Source: JANSWY01 sp965243755
Lineage (GTDB): Bacteria > Bacteroidota > Bacteroidia > Cytophagales > Cyclobacteriaceae
Length of the DNA stretch: 64,000 nt
Direction: 5' to 3'
NCBI GenBank assembly: GCA_965243755.1
Contig: CBDEVW010000003.1
Location: forward strand, 1,798,001-1,862,000
The position numbers and the translations under genes are program-made. The notes under the pieces are model-generated. The model was not told the origin of the DNA. It did not search any database and saw nothing but the letters and a program-made list of their open reading frames with translations. Shown one piece after another: positions 27,151 to 35,942 of the stretch. Position 1 is the first letter of the stretch. Each line of letters starts with the position of its first letter.

Positions 27151-28194
27151 ATGATTCCAGAAAGTGTCATCGTCACTGATGATATTCAATCCGAGCTAAC
27201 AACATTCTTAACCCAAAACAACTATCAAAAAATTGCCGTCATTGTTGATGAGAATACATCAGCGCATTGTCTTCCTTTGCTGTTGGATTTTCTGCCAGAA
27301 CATTGGCTGATCCAAATCAAAAGCGGGGAAGAACAAAAACACCTGGGTACCTGTAGTCAGCTTTGGGAATCATTGACTGAAGCTCAATTTGGCAGAAGAG
27401 ACCTGGTAATTAATCTTGGTGGAGGCGTAATTGGTGATATGGGTGGTTTCGTTGCGGCTACCTACAAACGTGGAATGGATTTCCTAAACATTCCCTCCAC
27501 TTTGTTATCCCAGGTAGATGCCAGTATTGGTGGAAAGCTGGGAATAGATTTCAATGGACTAAAAAACCATATTGGAGTTTTCCAGGATCCAAAAAAAGTA
27601 ATTGTCTATCCAAAACTGATTGACACACTTCCCCCCAGAGAACTGAGATCCGGCTTTGCCGAGGTGGTCAAGCATGGATTAATTGCTGACAAAGAATACT
27701 GGCAGCAGGTTTCGGCCAAACCATTGGATCAGCAGTCATGGCATGACATTATCAGACACTCTATTGCTATAAAAGGGAAAGTGGTAATGGAAGATCCCAA
27801 AGAAAACGGCCTTAGAAAAATCTTAAATTTTGGCCATACTTTGGGGCATGCGGTAGAAACTTACTTTCTGGAAACAGACCAACGGTTATTGCACGGAGAA
27901 GCCATTGCAGTAGGTATGATCATGGAGGCCTTTCTCAGCTACAAGTTTGCGGGATTACCGAAATCTGAACTGGACGAAATCACTTCGTATCTACTCAACA
28001 TTTATCAGCCTGTGCCGATCTATGAGAAGCTATTTGAAACAATCATTAAATTAACCGGCCAGGATAAGAAAAATACCAGCGGAAAAGTTAATTACAGTTT
28101 ATTAAGGAAGATTGGAGATTGTGGTTTTGATTATCAGCCCGAGACAGCAATGGTGTTAGACAGCATGTTCTATTTCAATAGTCTGCTTAAATAA
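27151..28194 (+). CDS. aroB: 3-dehydroquinate synthase
   Basis: 347 residues, the second step of the shikimate pathway, making 3-dehydroquinate from DAHP with NAD and a divalent metal. The dinucleotide and substrate region LGGGVIGDMGGFVAATYKRGMDFLNIPSTLLSQVDASIGGK is intact. The metal ligands should be the Glu in SGFAEVVKHG and the His residues in FGHTLGHAVE and LLHGEAIAVGM. Its 3' end overlaps a small opposite-strand gene by 8 bases; another shikimate gene, aroA, follows. Confidence 0.97.
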   Translation: MIPESVIVTDDIQSELTTFLTQNNYQKIAVIVDENTSAHCLPLLLDFLPEHWLIQIKSGEEQKHLGTCSQLWESLTEAQFGRRDLVINLGGGVIGDMGGFVAATYKRGMDFLNIPSTLLSQVDASIGGKLGIDFNGLKNHIGVFQDPKKVIVYPKLIDTLPPRELRSGFAEVVKHGLIADKEYWQQVSAKPLDQQSWHDIIRHSIAIKGKVVMEDPKENGLRKILNFGHTLGHAVETYFLETDQRLLHGEAIAVGMIMEAFLSYKFAGLPKSELDEITSYLLNIYQPVPIYEKLFETIIKLTGQDKKNTSGKVNYSLLRKIGDCGFDYQPETAMVLDSMFYFNSLLK

Positions 28195-28345
28195 ACAAAT
28201 CGTTAGCATCGTCTTTTTGCGTCAAAAAATTATTTTTGTACGTCTTGTCTTTGCTTTTATTGATTTTTTTAGGAGCATTGAAGAAGAATGCAAGTGCACC
28301 AACAACTGCTGTAGCCAAAAATGATGTAATCAATCCTTTTTTCAT
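28187..28345 (-). CDS. Small membrane-anchored protein, unknown function
   Basis: 52 residues from ATG 28343-28345. A single hydrophobic N-terminal segment (LITSFLATAVVGALAFFF) is followed by a lysine-rich tail (NAPKKINKSKDKTYKNN) and an acidic end (DDANDLFI). The hydrophobic part has a loose resemblance to YtxH-type small membrane proteins, but I cannot assign a family. The stop overlaps the 3' end of aroB by 8 bases on the other strand. An upstream extension to 28393 is less likely since MKKG is a typical Bacteroidota small-protein start. Confidence 0.55.
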   Translation of the reverse strand: MKKGLITSFLATAVVGALAFFFNAPKKINKSKDKTYKNNFLTQKDDANDLFI

Positions 28346-28450
28346 TGTGTGTGTAATTAAGTTTGTTATTGTGTATAGACTATTATAACTCAAGAAAGGT
28401 TGGAATGGTTTCTATTAATACAATCGAATTTTTTGATACCCTAAATATTT

Positions 28451-29692
28451 TTGAAGTTGGATATTCAGTTAGTTGCAGAATCAAGATCAATCGAAGGTGA
28501 AATTAAGCTCAATGCCTCCAAAAGTGAGAGCAACAGAGCGCTGATCATCAATGCCCTATCAGGTAATCAGTCGAACCTGAAAAACCTTTCGAATGCCAGG
28601 GATACCGAAACCATGCAACGACTGCTTTCAAGTGAAGATGAATTACTTGATGTGCTCGATGCTGGCACAACCATGCGTTTTTTAACAGCCTATTCAGCGG
28701 TTGGTTCAAAGCGCAGGGTGCTGACAGGAACTCCCAGAATGCAGCAAAGGCCTATTAAATTATTAGTTGACGCATTGGAGGAGCTTGGTGCTAAGGCTGA
28801 ATATCTAAAAAAGGAAGGTTATCCGCCCCATGCAATAACTCCGTTGACCGAGCAAAAGAATGATCTGCTTTCCATACCAGGAAATATTAGTAGTCAATAC
28901 ATATCTGCCCTATTGATGATTGCGCCTACACTTCCTAAGGGAATTGAAATATGTTTACAGGGCGAGATTTACAGCCGGCCATACATCGAAATGACGCTGG
29001 CACTGATGAAGCATTTTGGCGTGGATCACGAGTGGACAGGACAAATCATCAAGATTGCTCCTCAACCATACTTAGCCAACAATTATACCATCGAATCCGA
29101 TTGGTCAGGGGCCAGTTACTGGTATAGTCTTGCAGCATTGAGTGATCATGTTGATTTGAAACTATTGGGGTTACGCGAGCAATCAACACAAGGAGATCAG
29201 GAGATCGCTACCATCATGGAGCATTTTGGTGTCAATAGTGAGTTCTCTGCCGATGGGGTTCGTCTGACTAAAAACAACAAACTTTCTGAGGGCATGTTCA
29301 TAGATTTCAGGAGTTGCCCGGACCTGGCTCAAACCGTGATGGCATGCGCTGCGGTAAAAGGGATTAAGCTCTCAATGACGGGTCTTGAAAGTCTGAAAAT
29401 CAAAGAGACTGACAGAATCATGGCGATGAGCAATGAGTTGAAGAAGTTTGGAGCCAATCTAATTGAAGATGATGGGGTTTGGACCTTGCAGCCGGGCACA
29501 TTCGATAAGGAAAAGCTGATCGATATTGAAACTTATGATGATCACAGAATGGCTATGGCTTTCGCTCCTCTCAGTATTGATTTTAAGTTAAACATCAAAG
29601 AACGTGAAGTTGTCAATAAATCTTATCCGGATTTCTGGAAAGACCTGGCTAAAGTAGGACTGGTTGAAGCCGATACCAGTATTACCAGATAA
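28451..29692 (+). CDS. aroA: 3-phosphoshikimate 1-carboxyvinyltransferase (EPSP synthase)
   Basis: 413 residues starting at TTG 28451, because the frame is closed by a TAA at 28442-28444 and no ATG or GTG lies between it and the conserved N-terminus; TTG 28457 is the alternative. The enzyme joins phosphoenolpyruvate to shikimate-3-phosphate. Motifs visible are NASKSESNRALII with the catalytic Lys, GTTMRFLTAY, GTPRMQQRPIKLLVDAL, SSQYISALLM, ESDWSGASYW, LKIKETDRI and YDDHRMAMAFAPL. The length (413) is slightly shorter than the common 420-450. It is the second shikimate gene here, after aroB. Confidence 0.96.
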   Translation: MKLDIQLVAESRSIEGEIKLNASKSESNRALIINALSGNQSNLKNLSNARDTETMQRLLSSEDELLDVLDAGTTMRFLTAYSAVGSKRRVLTGTPRMQQRPIKLLVDALEELGAKAEYLKKEGYPPHAITPLTEQKNDLLSIPGNISSQYISALLMIAPTLPKGIEICLQGEIYSRPYIEMTLALMKHFGVDHEWTGQIIKIAPQPYLANNYTIESDWSGASYWYSLAALSDHVDLKLLGLREQSTQGDQEIATIMEHFGVNSEFSADGVRLTKNNKLSEGMFIDFRSCPDLAQTVMACAAVKGIKLSMTGLESLKIKETDRIMAMSNELKKFGANLIEDDGVWTLQPGTFDKEKLIDIETYDDHRMAMAFAPLSIDFKLNIKEREVVNKSYPDFWKDLAKVGLVEADTSITR

Positions 29693-29736
29693 TGTAAATA
29701 AAAGGAAGGTCAACCAATTGAATAATTGATCGCCAG

Positions 29737-30516
29737 TTAGACTTTTGCGATAAAATTATGTTGAAAGTATTCCGCAGCTTTGACCAAGTGGGAACCATAC
29801 CAGGAGAACATCTCTCCATCCACCAGTTGTACCCTGGCATTTGGAAAAAGTGATTTGAATTCAGAAATGTGCTTTTCTTTGAATGGAAAGGGTTCAGAAG
29901 ACAGGAAAACTATGTCTGGTTCATAATTCATCAACACATACTCATCGATTTCAGGATACCTCTTCTGAAGAACAATATTTTGAAACCCAAGATGTGAAAG
30001 AACAAAATCAATAAATGTATTTTTGCCTGCAACCATGTAAGGCTTTTGCCAAATAAAATACAGCACCTTAGCTTCGCATATCCCCCTCAAAGATTCCCAT
30101 CCGACTTTAATTGCATCTACCATTTTGAATGCTTCGGTACGAATGTCAGTTATTGTACCAATAGCTTCGATCATTTCTAAAGCATCATCCAAATCAAATA
30201 TGTCACTAGTCCAGGTTGGATACTTTGATCTTAACTGTTCGATTCCCTCTTTGTAGTTTTCCTCCTTATTCCCAAGAATTAAATCCGGAGCAATTTCATC
30301 GATCAAATCAAAATTGAATTTTTTTGTACCTCCTATAATAGGGATATTTTTCACCTGATTTTTCGGATGAATACAAAATTTAGTCCTTCCAACCACTCTA
30401 GATCCAAGTCCTAAGTCAAATAGTAGCTCCGTTTGAGAAGGAACCAGTGAAACGATCCGTTTCGGGATACCTTCCAGGCAAACTTCATGTCCGGTTTGAT
30501 CATTGAATCTGAGCAT
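29737..30516 (-). CDS. Helical-backbone metal receptor / BtuF-like protein without signal peptide
   Basis: 259 residues from ATG 30514-30516. The fold is that of periplasmic binding proteins for cobalamin or iron-siderophore: IVSLVPSQTELLFDLGLGSRVVGRT at the start, FDLIDEIAPDLILGNKEEN in the middle, and DGEMFSWYGSHLVKAAEYF at the end. There is no signal peptide, and no ABC permease or ATPase gene beside it, which is unusual for a transport receptor. It may act in the cytoplasm, or have lost its export signal. It follows the M42 peptidase terminator on the same strand. Confidence 0.85.
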   Translation of the reverse strand: MLRFNDQTGHEVCLEGIPKRIVSLVPSQTELLFDLGLGSRVVGRTKFCIHPKNQVKNIPIIGGTKKFNFDLIDEIAPDLILGNKEENYKEGIEQLRSKYPTWTSDIFDLDDALEMIEAIGTITDIRTEAFKMVDAIKVGWESLRGICEAKVLYFIWQKPYMVAGKNTFIDFVLSHLGFQNIVLQKRYPEIDEYVLMNYEPDIVFLSSEPFPFKEKHISEFKSLFPNARVQLVDGEMFSWYGSHLVKAAEYFQHNFIAKV

Positions 30517-30524
30517 AATAAAAA

Positions 30525-30547
30525 GGACCACTTTAAAAAAGCAGTCC
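30525..30547 (-). terminator. Terminator after the M42 peptidase gene
   Basis: GGAC at 30525-30528 pairs with GTCC at 30544-30547, with an inner CTTT/AAAG pairing separated by a CA/CA mismatch. On the minus strand it is followed by TTTTTATTATG, so the T run ends in the start codon of the next gene at 30516. Confidence 0.7.
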
Positions 30548-30574
30548 CCGAAATTAAGAAGTAATAATTTAAAA

Positions 30575-31642
30575 TTATTTTATATATCTGAAATCCTGAC
30601 CGTTTTTAATATTGATTACGGCATGATAGATAAGATTGATCACATTTTCGATATCAGCCAAAGAAGCTGTCTCCACTGTCGTATGCATATATTTCAGTGG
30701 CAATGAAATCAATGAAGACGCTACACCGTCACGAGAATAAGCAAAAGCATCAGTATCTGTACCTGTAGCCCTTGAAAGTGCCAGTCTTTGAAAAGGAATT
30801 TTCTGCTTTTCCGCCACCTCAATAATCATATCTCGCAAATTATTCTGAATTGCCGGACCGTAAGATAACACTGGTCCATTCCCCGCTTTATTGTCACCAT
30901 TTGATTTCTTATCGTACATGGGTGATTGTGTATCGTGACATACATCAGTTACTATTGCAACATCAGGAGCAATTCTATGTGCCATCATTTCTGCACCCCT
31001 GAGGCCAATCTCCTCCTGAACCGCATTAACAACATACAACCCGAAATCAAGTTTAATACCATTTTCCTTGATTCTTCGAGCCACCTCTGCGATCATAAAT
31101 CCTCCTATCCGGTTATCCAATGCTCGTCCACACAGATATTTACCGTTCAATTCAATTAGCTCATCTTCAAATGTGATCACCGAGCCAACATGAATGCCCA
31201 TCTCAAGAACTTCATCTTTACTATCTGCTCCTACATCGATGAAAATATTTTTAAGACTGGGCGCTTCTTCCTTTTCCTTTCGAACATGGATTGCAGGCCA
31301 GCCAAACACACCTTTTACAATTCCTTTTTTAGTGTGAATATTAACTCTTTTAGATGGAGCAATCTGGTGATCCGACCCCCCATTTCTGATGACATAGATG
31401 TAGCCTTCATCCGTGATATAGTTAACAAACCAACTGATCTCATCAGCATGAGCCTCAATGACCACCTTGTACCTGGCGTCCGGATTAATCACCCCTGCAA
31501 CTGAACCATAAGTGTCTGTAATGTATGAATCAATGTTAGGCTTCATGTAATCCAACCAAATTTCCTGGCCTGATGACTCAAAACCAGTTGGAGAAGCATT
31601 ATTAAGGTATTTGTATAGAAATTCGTTACTTTTTTTATCCAT
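30575..31642 (-). CDS. M42-family metallopeptidase (glutamyl aminopeptidase-like)
   Basis: 355 residues, a cytoplasmic dinuclear-metal aminopeptidase of the M42 group that usually forms dodecamers. Motifs: ASPTGFESSGQEIW at the start, VVIEAHADEISWFVNYI (with metal-binding His and Asp), ALDNRIGGFMIAEVARRI with the bridging Asp, NAVQEEIGLRGAEMMAHRI with the catalytic Glu pair, and SYGPAIQNNLRDMI and SRATGTDTDAFAYSRDG near the end with the final metal ligands. It should trim peptides from the N-terminus. It is 15 bases downstream of the second carboxyltransferase gene. Confidence 0.94.
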   Translation of the reverse strand: MDKKSNEFLYKYLNNASPTGFESSGQEIWLDYMKPNIDSYITDTYGSVAGVINPDARYKVVIEAHADEISWFVNYITDEGYIYVIRNGGSDHQIAPSKRVNIHTKKGIVKGVFGWPAIHVRKEKEEAPSLKNIFIDVGADSKDEVLEMGIHVGSVITFEDELIELNGKYLCGRALDNRIGGFMIAEVARRIKENGIKLDFGLYVVNAVQEEIGLRGAEMMAHRIAPDVAIVTDVCHDTQSPMYDKKSNGDNKAGNGPVLSYGPAIQNNLRDMIIEVAEKQKIPFQRLALSRATGTDTDAFAYSRDGVASSLISLPLKYMHTTVETASLADIENVINLIYHAVINIKNGQDFRYIK

Positions 31643-31657
31643 AAATCAATATGCTAT

Positions 31658-33214
31658 TTATAGTGGCATGTTACCATGTTTCTTCTTAGGTAATTTATCA
31701 ACCTTATTTTTCAACATAGCAAATGCGTTAATTAATTTAATTCTGGTATTGTGAGGCAATATCACTTCATCAATGAAGCCTCTGCCGGCTGCAATATATG
31801 GGTTGGCAAACTTATCAGTATATTCATCAACTTTCTCCTGAAGTTTAGCTTCGGGATCGTCAGCCTTCTTGATTTCTTTCTTAAAAATAATTTCAGCAGC
31901 ACCTTTTGCACCCATAACTGCAATCTCTGCAGTCGGCCATGCAAAGTTCATATCTGCACCTATATGCTTAGAGTTCATTACATCGTATGCTCCTCCATAT
32001 GCTTTTCTGGTAATAACAGTCACTCGTGGAACTGTCGCCTCACTAAAAGCATAAAGTAATTTTGCCCCATTTGTAATGATCGCATTCCATTCCTGGTCGG
32101 TACCCGGAAGAAATCCCGGGACATCCTCCAACACAAGCAGTGGGATATTAAAACAATCACAGAACCTGACGAATCTTGCAGCCTTTACTGAGGCATCAAT
32201 ATCTAACACCCCTGCCAATGAAGCAGGTTGATTACCAACAATGCCAATACTTTGACCAGCCAACCTGGCAAATCCTACAACAATGTTTTCGGCGTAATCT
32301 TTATGAACTTCCAGAAAGCTTTCCTTATCAACAATACCGTCAATCACCTCTCTCATATCATATGGTTGATTGGGATTGTCAGGCAAAATAGCGTCGAGCT
32401 CCATTCTGGTCTCGTCTTCTCTGAGGGTATAAGGTAAACTAGCTGGCTGATCCTCGCAGTTTTGAGGCATGTAACTCAACAACTTTCTTATCCTTTGAAT
32501 GCAATCAGCTTCATTTGCACAAGAAAAGTGAGAAACACCACTTTTGCTTCCATGAGTTGATGCTCCCCCGAGCTCTTCAGAAGTCACTTCCTCCTGGGTA
32601 ACAGTTTTTACCACATTTGGTCCGGTAACAAACATGTAAGAACTATTCTCCACCATCATGATAAAATCTGTAATGGCAGGAGAGTATACAGCTCCACCTG
32701 CACAAGGGCCCATAATTGCTGAGATTTGAGGGATCACACCAGAAGCCAGTGTATTTCTATAGAAGATATCTGCATATCCTCCCAGGGAAACTACACCTTC
32801 CTGGATTCGCGCACCTCCTGAATCATTTAGCCCGATGATAGGAGCACCGTTTTTCATGGCAAGATCCATCACTTTAACGATTTTTTCAGCATGTGTTTCT
32901 GAGAGGGAGCCTCCAAAAACCGTAAAGTCCTGACTAAAAACATACACCAAACGGTTGTCTATGGTGCCATAACCAGTCACGACTCCATCACCTAGAATGA
33001 CCTGTTTGTCCAGTCCGAAATCCTTTGCTCTATGGGTGACGAATTTTCCGATCTCCTGAAAAGAGTCCTTATCAAGTAATAATTCGATTCTTTCTCTGGC
33101 AGTTAACTTGCCTTTTTGATGTTGCTTCTCAATTCTATCCAATCCTCCACCTTCAAGCGCTTTTTTATTCAGCATCTCAAGGTGTTCGATTTTTTCCTGG
33201 GTCGATTTGTTCAC
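31658..33214 (-). CDS. Acyl-CoA carboxylase beta subunit (propionyl-CoA type)
   Basis: 518 residues with the two-lobed carboxyltransferase fold. KGKLTARERIELLLD near the N-terminus, FGGSLSETHAEKIVKVMDLA, IGLNDSGGARIQEGVVSLGGYADIF and MGPCAGGAVYSPAITDFI form the first lobe. PLLVLEDVPGFLPGTDQEW, ITRKAYGGAYDVM and FAWPTAEIAVMGAKGAAEI form the second. The length and motifs fit propionyl-CoA carboxylase beta or the alpha subunit of methylmalonyl-CoA decarboxylase, so it should act in odd-chain or branched amino acid metabolism. No biotin carboxylase or biotin-carrier gene is nearby. It differs clearly from the 17811-19439 protein and is not a duplicate. Confidence 0.92.
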   Translation of the reverse strand: MNKSTQEKIEHLEMLNKKALEGGGLDRIEKQHQKGKLTARERIELLLDKDSFQEIGKFVTHRAKDFGLDKQVILGDGVVTGYGTIDNRLVYVFSQDFTVFGGSLSETHAEKIVKVMDLAMKNGAPIIGLNDSGGARIQEGVVSLGGYADIFYRNTLASGVIPQISAIMGPCAGGAVYSPAITDFIMMVENSSYMFVTGPNVVKTVTQEEVTSEELGGASTHGSKSGVSHFSCANEADCIQRIRKLLSYMPQNCEDQPASLPYTLREDETRMELDAILPDNPNQPYDMREVIDGIVDKESFLEVHKDYAENIVVGFARLAGQSIGIVGNQPASLAGVLDIDASVKAARFVRFCDCFNIPLLVLEDVPGFLPGTDQEWNAIITNGAKLLYAFSEATVPRVTVITRKAYGGAYDVMNSKHIGADMNFAWPTAEIAVMGAKGAAEIIFKKEIKKADDPEAKLQEKVDEYTDKFANPYIAAGRGFIDEVILPHNTRIKLINAFAMLKNKVDKLPKKKHGNMPL

Positions 33215-33241
33215 GTTTGTCGATTATTTATTTGAATTCGT

Positions 33242-33249
33242 CAAAGATA
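33242..33249 (-). promoter_or_regulatory. Probable -7 element of the propionyl-type carboxyltransferase gene
   Basis: Minus strand TATCTTTG, a full TAnnTTTG match, 27 bases upstream of the start at 33214. No clear -33 TTTG. The 165-base region up to the divergent Ppx/GppA gene holds nothing else I can name. Confidence 0.45.
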
Positions 33250-33379
33250 TTTGAAAAAATGAACTGTAGCATTCGAGAATTCCGTTAATAAAAGGATAAT
33301 ATAACTTTTTATAGAAGATTTATAGTTTTTAGTAAATAAGTCAATGAATTAGTTATATTGCGCGAATTAATTGGAGCTA

Positions 33380-34318
33380 ATGAAAATTGCTGTCATTGAT
33401 ATGGGTACGAATACATTTCACCTCCTGATTGCTTCAGTAGAGGGTGGTGAGTTAAATGTATTGCACAAGGAAAAGACAGCTGTGAGACTTGGAAAAGGCG
33501 GAATTACCCAAGGGTTCATCACACCTGAAGCTGAGAAACGCGCGCTTAAAGCCCTCAAAAGATTTAAGGAGACCATTGCAATTGAAAATGTCGTTCAGGT
33601 GTTTGCTACAGCTACCAGCGCTATCAGAAATGCTAAAAATGGCAAAGAACTCGTGGAAAAAATTAAGGTTTCAACGGGTATTGAAGTGCGCGTAATTTCA
33701 GGCGAACAGGAGGCTCAGTACATTTACAATGGTGTGAAAAAAGCCTTGCCCATTGGCAGTGATCCAGCTTTGATCATGGATATTGGAGGCGGAAGTATAG
33801 AATTCATCATCGCCAATGAAAATGAAATCTTCTGGAAGAGAAGTTTTGAAATTGGTGGTCAAAGGCTCATCGACCAATTCCACCAGCATGACCCCATTTC
33901 TCCTGAAGAAAAAGCGGGATTAGAGCGTTATTTGAAAGAACAGCTTGAGCCTTTGGCTATTGAAGCAAAGAAATACAATCTGGATACTTTAATCGGTTCA
34001 TCAGGTACATTTGATACGCTAAGTGATATTTACAGGATGAAGGTAAATCTTGAGAAAGATCCTGATAGCACCGAGTTTCCTTTACCGATTGACTATTACT
34101 ATGGCATTGTTCAGGAATTGATTTCCAAGGATGAGAAGGAAAGATTAGCCATTCCGGGTATGATCACCATGAGGGTTGAGATGATTGTAGTGGCAGTGAT
34201 CCTGGTGGATTTTGTGCTCAATACGCTTAATTTGACAAACATTCGCGTTTCAGCCTACGCATTGAAAGAAGGTGTACTTCTTGATACCCTGTCAAAGGTT
34301 TACAACCAGGTTATCTAA
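33380..34318 (+). CDS. Ppx/GppA-family exopolyphosphatase
   Basis: 312 residues from ATG 33380 (MKIAVIDMGTNTFHLLIAS); a TTG three codons upstream is not needed. The ASKHA fold is clear from the phosphate-1 motif IDMGTNTFHLLI, the connecting motif ATATSAIRNAKNG with GEQEAQYIYNGV, and the phosphate-2 motif MDIGGGSIEFIIANE, then IGSSGTFDTL. It should remove phosphate from polyphosphate or hydrolyse pppGpp. The short form (no HD domain) leaves the choice between the two open. Confidence 0.93.
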   Translation: MKIAVIDMGTNTFHLLIASVEGGELNVLHKEKTAVRLGKGGITQGFITPEAEKRALKALKRFKETIAIENVVQVFATATSAIRNAKNGKELVEKIKVSTGIEVRVISGEQEAQYIYNGVKKALPIGSDPALIMDIGGGSIEFIIANENEIFWKRSFEIGGQRLIDQFHQHDPISPEEKAGLERYLKEQLEPLAIEAKKYNLDTLIGSSGTFDTLSDIYRMKVNLEKDPDSTEFPLPIDYYYGIVQELISKDEKERLAIPGMITMRVEMIVVAVILVDFVLNTLNLTNIRVSAYALKEGVLLDTLSKVYNQVI

Positions 34319-34367
34319 TACTTCAATAATCCATCCCCGGATTCGCAGGAAATGCCAAAATGTTTTC

Positions 34368-34375
34368 TAATTTTG
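34368..34375 (+). promoter_or_regulatory. Probable -7 element of the Ldh-family gene
   Basis: TAATTTTG, a full match to TAnnTTTG, 17 bases upstream of the ATG at 34393. The -33 half is not clear. Confidence 0.45.
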
Positions 34376-34392
34376 AGGCCTAAATTAGCCTT

Positions 34393-35484
34393 ATGAACTT
34401 CACCTATCAAGACTTAAAGGAGTTTACCCAAAAAGTATTACTAGCTATTGGCTGCAGTGAGGAAGATGCAATGTTAGCGTCAGATGTATTGCTTTCCGCA
34501 GACCTAAGAGGAGTTGATTCTCACGGTGTGGCCAGATTATCAGGTTACGTCAGATTGTATAAAGCTGGTAGAGTAAATCCCAAACCTCAGATAAAAATAG
34601 TACATCAGACACCGACTACTGCAGTGGTTGATGGTGATGCAGGATTGGGTCTTGTGGTGGCACCTTTTGCCATGAACCTTGCGATGGAGATGGCCGAAAA
34701 ACAAGGATCGGGCTGGGTATCTGTAAAAAACTCCAATCACTACGGAATTGCAGGGTATCACTCCATGCTTGCATTGGAAAAAGATATGATCGGCATGAGT
34801 ATGACCAATGCGAGTCCGCTGGTTTCACCTACATTTTCTAAAGAAAGAATGCTAGGAACCAACCCAATCTCAATTGCCATCCCTGCCGGGCAAGAAGATG
34901 ATTTTGTTGCCGATATGGCGACTACCACAGCTGCCAATGGAAAACTTGAAGTACTTCAAAGAAAGAAGCAGGACGCACCAATGGGATGGGTTCAGGATAA
35001 GGATGGGAACCCTACCACCAACTCCTCGGGAGTAAAAGAGGGTGGTGCTTTGTTACCTTTAGGTGGCGATCGGGAGCATGGATCACACAAGGGTTATGCC
35101 TTGTCTTCCATCGTAGACATATTTTCAGCGGTGTTATCAGGAGCTAATTATGGTCCGTGGGTGCCTCCGTTTGTAAGCTTCCTGTCTCCGGCAGAAAACC
35201 CTGTTGGTGAAGGCCTGGGTCACTTTTTTGGGGCGATGAGGGTAGATGCTTTTCGACCAAAAGAGGAATATTTCAAACATATTGACAATTGGATCCGCAC
35301 ATTCAGGAATGCTCAAACTGTCGACGATCAGCAGAAAGTACTTATCCCGGGAGATCCGGAAAGAGAATTTGAAGCTATAAGAAAGAAGGATGGCATTCCA
35401 TTATTGAAGCCTGTAGTAGAGGATTTATCTTCACTTGCAGAAGAATTTAAAGTTGAATTTCCCAAAGAATTAATCCCGGGATAG
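34393..35484 (+). CDS. Ldh-family oxidoreductase (type 2 malate/L-lactate dehydrogenase)
   Basis: 363 residues, a NAD(P)-dependent 2-oxoacid reductase of the LDH2/MDH2 superfamily. Landmarks: ADLRGVDSHGVARLSGYV near residues 35-55 with the catalytic His, VDGDAGLGLVVAPFAMNLA, SNHYGIAGYHSMLA, MLGTNPISIAIPA and GSHKGYALSSIVDIFSAVLSG. The substrate may be malate, L-lactate, ureidoglycolate or a similar hydroxyacid. It ends 2 bases before the second DinB gene, so the two are probably co-transcribed. Confidence 0.92.
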   Translation: MNFTYQDLKEFTQKVLLAIGCSEEDAMLASDVLLSADLRGVDSHGVARLSGYVRLYKAGRVNPKPQIKIVHQTPTTAVVDGDAGLGLVVAPFAMNLAMEMAEKQGSGWVSVKNSNHYGIAGYHSMLALEKDMIGMSMTNASPLVSPTFSKERMLGTNPISIAIPAGQEDDFVADMATTTAANGKLEVLQRKKQDAPMGWVQDKDGNPTTNSSGVKEGGALLPLGGDREHGSHKGYALSSIVDIFSAVLSGANYGPWVPPFVSFLSPAENPVGEGLGHFFGAMRVDAFRPKEEYFKHIDNWIRTFRNAQTVDDQQKVLIPGDPEREFEAIRKKDGIPLLKPVVEDLSSLAEEFKVEFPKELIPG

Positions 35485-35486
35485 GA

Positions 35487-35942
35487 ATGGAAAAAGCATT
35501 TAATATTTTAATAGAAACCAGAAAAAATATCAAGGCGCTGGTAGAAAAATACTCAATTGATCAATTAAATAATACTCCTGCGGGGTTTCGAAATAACATT
35601 CTATGGAATCTGGGACATGTAGTCGTGACTCAACAACTCCTATGCTACAAGAATGCTGATTCTCCAGTACTAATTCCAGATGATATTGTGGAATCCTTCA
35701 AAAAAGGGACGTCTCCTGCTAGAACATATAGCAAGGATGAGCTTCAGTATCTATTAGATAAGTTGGAGGAATTGGCCACCAGGGTTCGTTCCGATTATCA
35801 ATCAGGACATTTTAAGACTTACAATAGCTATACAACCAGCTACGGCGTTGCATTAAACTCGATTGAAGACGCTATTGCATTCAACAATACCCATGAAGGG
35901 TTGCATTATGGCTATATGATGGCCATGAGTAAATTGATCTAA
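35487..35942 (+). CDS. DinB-superfamily protein
   Basis: 151 residues with the four-helix DinB pattern: FNILIETRKNIKALVEKYS, NTPAGFRNNILWNLGHVVVTQQLL with the first metal His, and NTHEGLHYGYMMAMSKLI with the C-terminal His pair (HEGLHYG). It is much shorter than, and only distantly similar to, the BstA-like protein at 10628-11155. The reaction is unknown; family members are metal-dependent thiol transferases or damage-induced proteins. Its TAA stop is interleaved with the TAG of the opposite-strand outer-membrane gene. Confidence 0.88.
   Translation: MEKAFNILIETRKNIKALVEKYSIDQLNNTPAGFRNNILWNLGHVVVTQQLLCYKNADSPVLIPDDIVESFKKGTSPARTYSKDELQYLLDKLEELATRVRSDYQSGHFKTYNSYTTSYGVALNSIEDAIAFNNTHEGLHYGYMMAMSKLI

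Noticed and set aside
29693..29736. Possible hairpin between aroA and the metal-receptor gene
   Set aside because: The stem is only about 5 A/T-rich base pairs with no T run, so it is too weak to call.
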